Assembly: GCA_910586095.1 (NCBI GenBank)
Contig: CAJUHQ010000119.1
Coordinates: 1 to 5,787 of the forward strand
From: an uncultured Lachnospiraceae bacterium
Lineage (GTDB): Bacteria; Bacillota; Clostridia; Lachnospirales; Lachnospiraceae
Length of the DNA stretch: 5,787 nucleotides
Direction of reading: 5' to 3'
Made by a program: the position numbers and the translations under genes. How positions within the stretch are numbered: the first letter of the stretch is position 1; every line of letters starts with the position of its first letter. Shown here one piece after another: positions 1 through 4,168 of this stretch. The notes beneath the pieces are model-generated. The model did not search any database and was not told where the DNA came from. It saw nothing but the letters and a program-made list of their open reading frames with translations.

Positions 1-347
1 CCTCATTGGATGCAACAGCTACTAGAAATGATATCATAAATAATAACTTGGCAAATGTGAATACACCAAATTATAAGAGAAAAGATATCCGTTTTGAGAC
101 AGAGTTGAAGCATGCCTTTGCAAGGGCGAGTGAAAAAACAGTGGATGCACGAGTAAAGCATCTTGATCTAGAGGCACTCACTCCAGAAATTTATACGGAT
201 TATGAGGAGCTTTCCTATCGGTATGATGGCAATAATGTGGATATTAACAATGAAAATGCAATTCTTGCAAAAAATCAGATTAAATATAATGGTTTAATGG
301 AATTAATGAATAAGGATTTTGAGGCGCTGAGATCTGTTACAAAGTAA
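1..347 (+). CDS. flgB: Flagellar proximal rod protein FlgB (5' end missing)
   Basis: FlgB is one of the proximal rod subunits. It is exported through the flagellar type III apparatus and joins the rod to the FliE/MS-ring base. The visible 114 residues (reading from base 3, stop TAA 345-347) begin inside the N-terminal rod-protein motif: NDIINNNLANVNTPNYKRKD matches the family's N-x-LANV-TP-YKR signature. The C-terminal part carries YDGNNVDINNENAILAKNQI, the typical FlgB 'DGNNV-ID-E---LA-NQ' block, and then a helical tail. The FlgB family is about 130 residues, so probably only some 15-20 N-terminal residues lie upstream of the window. The TTG at 6-8 is an internal leucine codon, not a start. 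flgC follows after 118 nt, in the standard Firmicutes order. The DGNNV block separates FlgB from the other rod/hook paralogues. Confidence 0.96.
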   Translation, partial: SLDATATRNDIINNNLANVNTPNYKRKDIRFETELKHAFARASEKTVDARVKHLDLEALTPEIYTDYEELSYRYDGNNVDINNENAILAKNQIKYNGLMELMNKDFEALRSVTK

Positions 348-374
348 ACTCACATCATACTCAATCTGCCGTTT

Positions 375-393
375 GATCGGCCATATGGCCATC
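375..393. repeat. Palindrome in the flgB-flgC gap, possible hairpin
   Basis: A perfect 12-bp palindrome GGCCATATGGCC (379-390) is flanked by GAT-C on the left and ATC on the right. As RNA it can fold as GAT, bulged C, GGCC, ATAT loop, GGCC, ATC, about 7 bp. GCCG at 368-371 could instead pair with CGGC at 378-381, giving a competing small hairpin. A short T-rich stretch (401-410) follows, but it starts 7 nt after the stem and is interrupted by A, so this is not a convincing terminator. It could be a protein-binding operator, an mRNA processing or stability element, or chance. Confidence 0.4.
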
Positions 394-405
394 TAACAAT
401 TATTA

Positions 406-417
406 TTTTTATAAAAA
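406..417. repeat. AT palindrome TTTTTATAAAAA
   Basis: A perfect 12-bp AT palindrome lies 15 nt after the GGCCATATGGCC palindrome and 48 nt before the flgC start. In an AT-rich genome such a sequence can arise by chance. Its role is unknown. It lies between the end of flgB and the flgC ribosome binding site. Confidence 0.3.
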
Positions 418-450
418 CATAGCTTAAATAAGTGGTGATAAACCAGAACA

Positions 451-457
451 GAGGAGG
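451..457 (+). promoter_or_regulatory. Ribosome binding site of flgC
   Basis: GAGGAGG sits 8 nt before the ATG at 466. This strong Shine-Dalgarno sequence selects that ATG over the in-frame ATG at 475. Confidence 0.85.
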
Positions 458-465
458 TTATATAG

Positions 466-957
466 ATGGGAATTATGGATTCGTTTGATATCAGTGCATC
501 AGGAATGTCTGCTGAGCGATATCGTATGGACATTATCTCTCAGAATATGGCAAATGCCAACACAACAAGAACACAGGATGGCACTTCTTATGTCAGAAAA
601 GTTGTGACATTTCAAGAAAAGACAGATACCAAGGACAGGCGATTTTCGCATATGCTCGACACAGCGTTTAGCAATCTTAGTGGTAGACCACTTGGAAGTA
701 CCAATTCTGCGCGACTGTCAAGTCCAGGAACAGGTGTAAAAATTGGTGGAGTGTATGAAGATACATGGACAGAGGAAGTTATGGCATATGATCCAGAACA
801 TCCAGATGCAGACGAAAATGGTTATGTTCATTATCCCAACGTAAATGTTATCACAGAGATGACTAATATGATTGATGCGAGCAGGGGATATGAGGCAAAC
901 CAGGCAGCATTTGAAGCAACGAAGGCAATGGCATTAAAGGGACTTGAGATGAAATAA
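466..957 (+). CDS. flgC: Flagellar proximal rod protein FlgC
   Basis: FlgC is the second proximal rod subunit, exported by the flagellar type III system and stacked with FlgB and FlgF below the distal rod. The 163-residue product carries the N-terminal rod motif at residues 7-36 (DISASGM, then SQNMANANTTRT). The conserved YDPEHPDADENGYVHYPNVN block is at 108-127. The C-terminal rod/hook helix is at 132-162 (MTNMIDASRGYEAN, then ATKAMALKGLEM). A variable Ser/Thr/Gly-rich middle (about 52-95) makes it slightly longer than many FlgC proteins of about 150 residues. The start at 466 is fixed by GAGGAGG 8 nt upstream. It is separated from flgB by 118 nt, so translation is probably independent of flgB. 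The gene is intact and typical. Confidence 0.97.
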   Translation: MGIMDSFDISASGMSAERYRMDIISQNMANANTTRTQDGTSYVRKVVTFQEKTDTKDRRFSHMLDTAFSNLSGRPLGSTNSARLSSPGTGVKIGGVYEDTWTEEVMAYDPEHPDADENGYVHYPNVNVITEMTNMIDASRGYEANQAAFEATKAMALKGLEMK

Positions 958-978
958 AGGCACCCAAAGGTAGATACT

Positions 979-1002
979 AAGATATCAAAGGATGGATATC
1001 TT
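979..1002 (+). promoter_or_regulatory. Perfect 8-bp hairpin in the flgC-fliE gap
   Basis: AAGATATC (979-986) pairs perfectly with GATATCTT (995-1002) around the 8-nt loop AAAGGATG. A T-G wobble at 978/1003 could add a ninth pair. The loop holds AAGGA (988-992), a match to the ANGGA core of CsrA sites, and also the ATG at 992, which is in frame with fliE. No T-run follows, so it is not a terminator. It may modulate mRNA stability or expression of fliE relative to flgC. The structure is seen in the sequence; the role is inference. Confidence 0.5.
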
Positions 1003-1035
1003 GCAATTGGGGAGTGTAAATAATAAAGGATTATT

Positions 1036-1042
1036 AAGGGGG
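1036..1042 (+). promoter_or_regulatory. Ribosome binding site that sets the fliE start
   Basis: AAGGGGG lies 9 nt before the ATG at 1052. The competing in-frame ATG at 992 has AAAGG directly abutting it (zero spacing), which is not usable in the normal way. The 1052 start is therefore preferred. Confidence 0.75.
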
Positions 1043-1051
1043 AAACCAAAA

Positions 1052-1393
1052 ATGAAAATCGCAGCAGCAAATGATATTAACAGTTTTTATAATTTAAACT
1101 CAGATGCAATAAAGAACACATTGTATGGAACAGCTAATACAACAGTTGGTGATGGGGAGAAAACTAATCTGTTTGGAACGTTGCTCAACGCAGCAGTAAG
1201 CAATATTAGAGATACAAATACAGCCATATCTAACAAAGAAAATGAAGAGTTGAAGTGGGCTATGGGTATATCAGAAAATACACATGATTTGACACAAGCA
1301 GTTGGAAAAGCAGAGACTGCATTAAATTATACAATCGCACTTAGAGATAAGCTTCTCGATGCATACAAGGAAATTATGCAGATGCAGATTTAA
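1052..1393 (+). CDS. fliE: Flagellar hook-basal body protein FliE
   Basis: FliE is the small rod adaptor that sits between the MS ring (FliF) and the proximal rod, and is among the first substrates of the export gate. The product is 113 residues, close to the usual size of about 100. The C-terminal half carries the family signature: helix about 66-95 (MGISENTHDLTQAVGKAETA), then LRDKLLDAYKEIMQMQI at 97-113, matching the conserved 'R-KLL-AY-EIM-M-' ending. The N-terminal 40 residues are variable and Asn/Thr-rich, as is normal. The ATG at 1052 is chosen because of AAGGGGG 9 nt upstream. Starting at the in-frame ATG 992 would add 20 unremarkable residues with no spaced SD. The gene lies 94 nt after flgC and 144 nt before the preferred fliF start. 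Confidence 0.95.
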   Translation: MKIAAANDINSFYNLNSDAIKNTLYGTANTTVGDGEKTNLFGTLLNAAVSNIRDTNTAISNKENEELKWAMGISENTHDLTQAVGKAETALNYTIALRDKLLDAYKEIMQMQI

Positions 1394-1421
1394 GGTACAG
1401 ACATTACGTTTCGGTTGTTGA

Positions 1422-1455
1422 AGGGCGGCCTGAAATGGAGGGTACAGGTCGTCTT
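1422..1455 (+). promoter_or_regulatory. Hairpin P1 of the fliE-fliF intercistronic leader
   Basis: AGGGCGGCCTG (1422-1432) pairs with CAGGTCGTCTT (1445-1455) in 11 consecutive pairs, three of them G-U. The 12-nt loop AAATGGAGGGTA holds ATGGA (1435-1439), an ANGGA match, and GGAGGG. This GC-rich stem stands out from its AT-rich surroundings. No T-run follows, so it is not an intrinsic terminator. It is probably an RNA structural element of the fli transcript; its function is not known. Confidence 0.55.
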
Positions 1456-1457
1456 CC

Positions 1458-1494
1458 AAGGAGCTTGAGAGTTGACAGGCAACAAAAGCTCTTT
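1458..1494 (+). promoter_or_regulatory. Hairpin P2, sequesters an upstream SD and TTG start
   Basis: The outer stem AAGGAGCTT (1458-1466) pairs with AAGCTCTTT (1486-1494) in 9 pairs with one G-U. Inside it, GTTG (1471-1474) pairs with CAAC (1480-1483) around the loop ACAGG, separated by a GAGA/AA internal loop. It begins 2 nt after P1. The stem buries an SD-like AAGGAG (1458-1463) and the inner helix buries the TTG at 1472, a possible alternative fliF start. A competing inverted repeat ACAAAAG/CTTTTGT (1482-1488/1491-1497) overlaps its 3' arm. The structure was read by eye; the function is inference. Confidence 0.5.
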
Positions 1495-1500
1495 TGTAAA
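1472..1500 (+). promoter_or_regulatory. Candidate sigma-A promoter upstream of fliF
   Basis: A perfect -35 hexamer TTGACA (1472-1477) is followed, after an optimal 17-nt spacer, by TGTAAA (1495-1500), which matches 4 of 6 bases of TATAAT. Transcription would start near 1506-1508, leaving a short leader with the fliF SD at 1523-1528. This would be an internal promoter for fliF and the downstream genes. The -10 is imperfect and lacks an extended TG motif. The same bases form part of hairpin P2, so the hexamer could be coincidental. Confidence 0.4.
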
Positions 1501-1522
1501 GGATTACGAATTATATTGGGAT

Positions 1523-1528
1523 AAGGAG
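1523..1528 (+). promoter_or_regulatory. Ribosome binding site that sets the fliF start
   Basis: AAGGAG lies 9 nt before the ATG at 1538. A second AAGGAG at 1458-1463 lies 8 nt before the in-frame TTG at 1472, but it is buried in hairpin P2. The downstream pair, with its ATG, is preferred. Confidence 0.75.
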
Positions 1529-1537
1529 ACACTTGAA

Positions 1538-3151
1538 ATGGTTGATAAAGTATTGGACTTTGGAAAAAAGCTATTAGAGAGAATAAAAGAGTGGTGGAAT
1601 AAGTTTCAGCCCAAACAAAAGACATTAATCATTGGTGTTGTCGTAGTAGTTTTACTTGCTATAGCAATATTAGTCGCTGTATTGACAAGAAAACAGTATG
1701 TTAATATTGTGAATTGTGAGTCTACAAAAGAGGCAGCAGCAGTTCGTGATTTATTAGACTCAGAAGGACTCAAATATAATGTGTCATCAGATGGACTAAA
1801 TTTTGAGATTCTTAAAGAACAAGAATCAGATGCGAATCTTTTGCTCGGTGCGAACAATATTCCGACAGCCGCATATACAATAGATGATGTGCTTGATGGA
1901 AGCTTCTCCACAACAGAGGCAGATAAGCAGAAACGCTATAAACTTTTTATGGAATCACAGATTGAACAGGACGTTGAGAATATGAAGGCTGTGAAGTCTG
2001 CATCAGCACAGCTTACTATTCCAGATGACAATGGAACTTTGATTGCACAGAATCTTGAGAAGTATGCAAGTGTCCTGATTGAATTGAATGAAGGTGCAAA
2101 CTTTACAGAAGAAAATGCAGCGGCAATTGCACGCATGATAGCGACAGGCCTTGGAAATGATACCACAGACAATGTGACAATCACAGACGTAGAGGGACGG
2201 ATTTGGTTCCCTGTAGAGCAGACATATGCTACAATAGAAAAAGCAGATACTATGATGATGCTCAAGCAGGAAGCAGAAAGCATGATTAAAAATGAAGTAA
2301 AGCAAGTTCTTCTAGGAACCAATGAATTTAATCAGATTGAGGTGGCAACCAATATCTCAATGGATTTCTCACAAAGAGAAATTACACGACATACATATTC
2401 TGCACCTGAAGGACATGACCAGGGACTACTTTCTCACGAAGAAGTATATCAATCTAATGCAACAGATGGAGTTGGCGGTGTTCCAGGAACAGACTCAAAC
2501 TCAGAAACAGATTATATGATTGATGAGTCTACAGGAACAAACAGTAGTACATATGAAAGAAAGAGTGATTATCTTCCAAATGAGGAGATTGTTAAAGAAA
2601 CCGCCGCTACAGGCACAATTGTATACAATAACAGTTCTGTATCTGTAGCAGCCGTAAAATATCGTATAATACGAGAAGAGGATGTTAGACTTCAAGGATT
2701 TTTAGATGGTATTACATGGGAAGAATATAAACTTGCAAACAATGAAAAGACAAGAATTGAAATTGATGATGATCTAGTGAATATGGTGGCAAATGCCACA
2801 GGAATTCCTGCAAAAAATGTAAGCTTTGTAGCATATGAGGAAGTACAATTTATTGACACAGTTAGAACAAGCGTAGATTATAAGGATATTGTTCAGGTAG
2901 TCTTGATTGTCGTTATTCTGGCACTCCTTGCCTTTGTAGTAATCATGAGCTTAAAGACAAAGAGAGAGGTGGAGGAAGAGGAAGAACTTGCAGTGGAGGA
3001 TCTACTTCAGTCTAGCCAGGTTGAAGAGCTTGAGGGAATAGAGACAGAGCAGAAGTCTGAGGCAAGGAAGTTGATTGAGAACTTTGTAGAGGAAAATCCA
3101 GAAGCAGTGGCTACTCTTTTAAGAAACTGGCTTGATGAGGATTGGGGGTAA
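1538..3151 (+). CDS. fliF: Flagellar MS-ring protein FliF
   Basis: FliF oligomerises into the MS ring in the cytoplasmic membrane, the base on which the rod, export gate and FliG rotor assemble. The 537-residue product has the family layout. An amphipathic basic N-terminus precedes TM1 at about 29-49 (LIIGVVVVVLLAIAILVAVL). Periplasmic ring-building domains follow at about 51-225 (YscJ/FliF-like, with the SASAQLTIPDD segment) and about 226-440. The second includes a Ser/Thr/Asn/Gly-rich loop at about 285-355, probably the beta-collar insertion. TM2 is at about 451-471 (VVLIVVILALLAFVVIM). An acidic cytoplasmic tail follows, and the FliG-binding end at about 507-537 (SEARKLIENFVEENPEAVA, then LRNWLDED). 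The length is normal. The start at ATG 1538 has AAGGAG 9 nt upstream. An alternative TTG at 1472 would add 22 polar residues not expected of the family. fliG begins 6 nt after the stop. Confidence 0.97.
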   Translation: MVDKVLDFGKKLLERIKEWWNKFQPKQKTLIIGVVVVVLLAIAILVAVLTRKQYVNIVNCESTKEAAAVRDLLDSEGLKYNVSSDGLNFEILKEQESDANLLLGANNIPTAAYTIDDVLDGSFSTTEADKQKRYKLFMESQIEQDVENMKAVKSASAQLTIPDDNGTLIAQNLEKYASVLIELNEGANFTEENAAAIARMIATGLGNDTTDNVTITDVEGRIWFPVEQTYATIEKADTMMMLKQEAESMIKNEVKQVLLGTNEFNQIEVATNISMDFSQREITRHTYSAPEGHDQGLLSHEEVYQSNATDGVGGVPGTDSNSETDYMIDESTGTNSSTYERKSDYLPNEEIVKETAATGTIVYNNSSVSVAAVKYRIIREEDVRLQGFLDGITWEEYKLANNEKTRIEIDDDLVNMVANATGIPAKNVSFVAYEEVQFIDTVRTSVDYKDIVQVVLIVVILALLAFVVIMSLKTKREVEEEEELAVEDLLQSSQVEELEGIETEQKSEARKLIENFVEENPEAVATLLRNWLDEDWG

Positions 3152-3157
3152 CTTGTA

Positions 3158-4168
3158 ATGGCTGAAAGGGAAGAATTAAAGGGAATACAGAAAGCGGCAA
3201 TCTTGCTGATTGCGCTTGGTCCTGAGAAATCTTCTTTGATATTCAAACATTTAAAGGAAGAGGAAATTGAGGACTTGACACTTGAGATTGCCAATACAAA
3301 GAGCGTTACGCCCAAGATCAAGGAAAAAGTAATCAGCGAGTTTTATGAGGTGTGTCTAGCACAGCAATATATTGCAGAAGGTGGTATCAACTATGCTAAG
3401 GAGCTTTTGGAGAAGGCATTGGGCTCTGAGAAAGCTCTGGATGTTATCGGGCGGTTGACAGCTTCATTGCAGGTAAAACCGTTTGAGTTTGTAAAGAAAA
3501 CAGATGCATCTCAGTTACTAAACTTTATACAAGATGAACATCCACAGACGATTGCCTTGATTTTGTCCTATCTGTCAGCAGGGCAGGCGGCAACCATCCT
3601 CGGAGCATTGGTTCCTGAGAAACAAGCAGAGGTGGCACGGCGTATTGCTACGATGGATAGAACAAGTCCCGACGTAATCAAAGAGGTTGAGCGCGTGTTG
3701 GAGTCAAAACTTTCTTCACTGGTCAATCAGGATTACACGATTATCGGTGGTGTGGATGCTGTAGTAGATATCTTAAACACTGTAGACCGTGGAACAGAAA
3801 AGCATATCATGGAAACTCTCGAAGTGGAAGAGCCAGAGCTTGCAGACGAGATCAGAAAGAAAATGTTCGTATTCGAAGATATTCTGCTTCTCGACGACCG
3901 TGCAATACAACGTGTGCTCAGAGATGTTGATAACAATGACCTTGCGATTGCCTGCAAGGGTTCTACAGAGGAAGTTCAAGGTGCTATCTTTAACAACATG
4001 TCCAAACGTCTTGCAGAGATGATTAAGGAAGATATGGAGTTTATGGGACCTATTAGAATGAAAGACGTAGAAGAAGCACAGCAAAAGATCGTTAATATTA
4101 TTAGAAAACTTGAAGATTCTGGTGAAATCGTTATTTCACGAGGCGGAGGTGACGAAATCGTTGTCTAA
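3158..4168 (+). CDS. fliG: Flagellar motor switch protein FliG
   Basis: FliG is the rotor protein of the cytoplasmic C-ring. It binds FliF with its N-terminal domain, FliM with the middle and C-terminal domains, and the MotA stator with charged C-terminal residues. At 336 residues it has the standard length. The N-terminal domain runs about 1-100 (KGIQKAAILLIALGPEKSS). The EHPQ motif of the middle armadillo domain is at 127-130, followed by TIALILSYL. The GG-containing linker is at about 197-198. The MFVF hinge is at 236-239, and the charged stator-facing helix DDRAIQRVLRDVD is at 246-258. The C-terminal helix bundle ends in KLEDSGEIVISRGGG. It starts at an ATG with a GGGGG stretch (3144-3148) 9 nt upstream, 6 nt after fliF, so the two are probably co-translated. 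Its last glycine codons double as the SD of fliH, and its last 8 nt overlap fliH. Confidence 0.98.
   Translation: MAEREELKGIQKAAILLIALGPEKSSLIFKHLKEEEIEDLTLEIANTKSVTPKIKEKVISEFYEVCLAQQYIAEGGINYAKELLEKALGSEKALDVIGRLTASLQVKPFEFVKKTDASQLLNFIQDEHPQTIALILSYLSAGQAATILGALVPEKQAEVARRIATMDRTSPDVIKEVERVLESKLSSLVNQDYTIIGGVDAVVDILNTVDRGTEKHIMETLEVEEPELADEIRKKMFVFEDILLLDDRAIQRVLRDVDNNDLAIACKGSTEEVQGAIFNNMSKRLAEMIKEDMEFMGPIRMKDVEEAQQKIVNIIRKLEDSGEIVISRGGGDEIVV
4145..4152 (+). promoter_or_regulatory. Strong ribosome binding site of fliH inside fliG
   Basis: GGAGGTGA, fully complementary to the canonical 16S 3' end (UCACCUCC), lies 8 nt before the TTG at 4161. It is formed by the GGC-GGA-GGT-GAC codons of fliG. 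The ATG at 4168, overlapping the fliG stop, lies 15 nt downstream of this SD and opens only a 4-codon frame. The first in-frame ATG of fliH is at 4410, inside the protein, so a non-ATG start is required. Confidence 0.8.

Noticed and set aside
373..400. Promoter before flgC (TTGATC and AACAAT)
   Set aside because: Both hexamers match only 4 of 6 bases with a 16-nt spacer, and no sigma-28 type motif was seen. This is too weak in AT-rich DNA.
375..410. Intrinsic terminator after flgB
   Set aside because: The stem is only about 7 bp with a bulge, and the T-rich part is 7 nt away and broken by A. The genes on both sides belong to one conserved operon.
1001..1024. Promoter before fliE (TTGCAA and AATAAT)
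   Set aside because: The spacer between the hexamers is only 12 nt, too short for sigma-A, and no better pairing was found.
831..1070. Minus-strand open frame over the flgC end and fliE start
   Set aside because: Hydrophobic shadow of the conserved FlgC C-terminus on the other strand. It shows no recognisable domain and no supporting SD, and it conflicts with two certain genes.
1394..1447. Direct repeat GGTACAG at 1394-1400 and 1441-1447
   Set aside because: Only seven bases long and with no third copy seen. It is probably chance, though it falls in the structured fliE-fliF gap.
1394..1537. c-di-GMP (GEMM) riboswitch before fliF
   Set aside because: Such riboswitches occur upstream of flagellar genes in Clostridia, but the conserved GEMM core segments (such as GACGCAAAGC) are not present. 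The two hairpins do not have the GEMM layout.
1936..2322. Long minus-strand open frames inside fliF (also 1606-1911 and 2003-2305)
   Set aside because: They lie wholly antisense to a conserved gene, and their composition (Cys/Ser/Ile/Phe-rich) is typical of reverse-complement translation of AT-rich coding DNA.
2322..2519. Plus-strand 65-codon open frame inside fliF
   Set aside because: An out-of-frame shadow within the FliF periplasmic domain with no SD or family resemblance.
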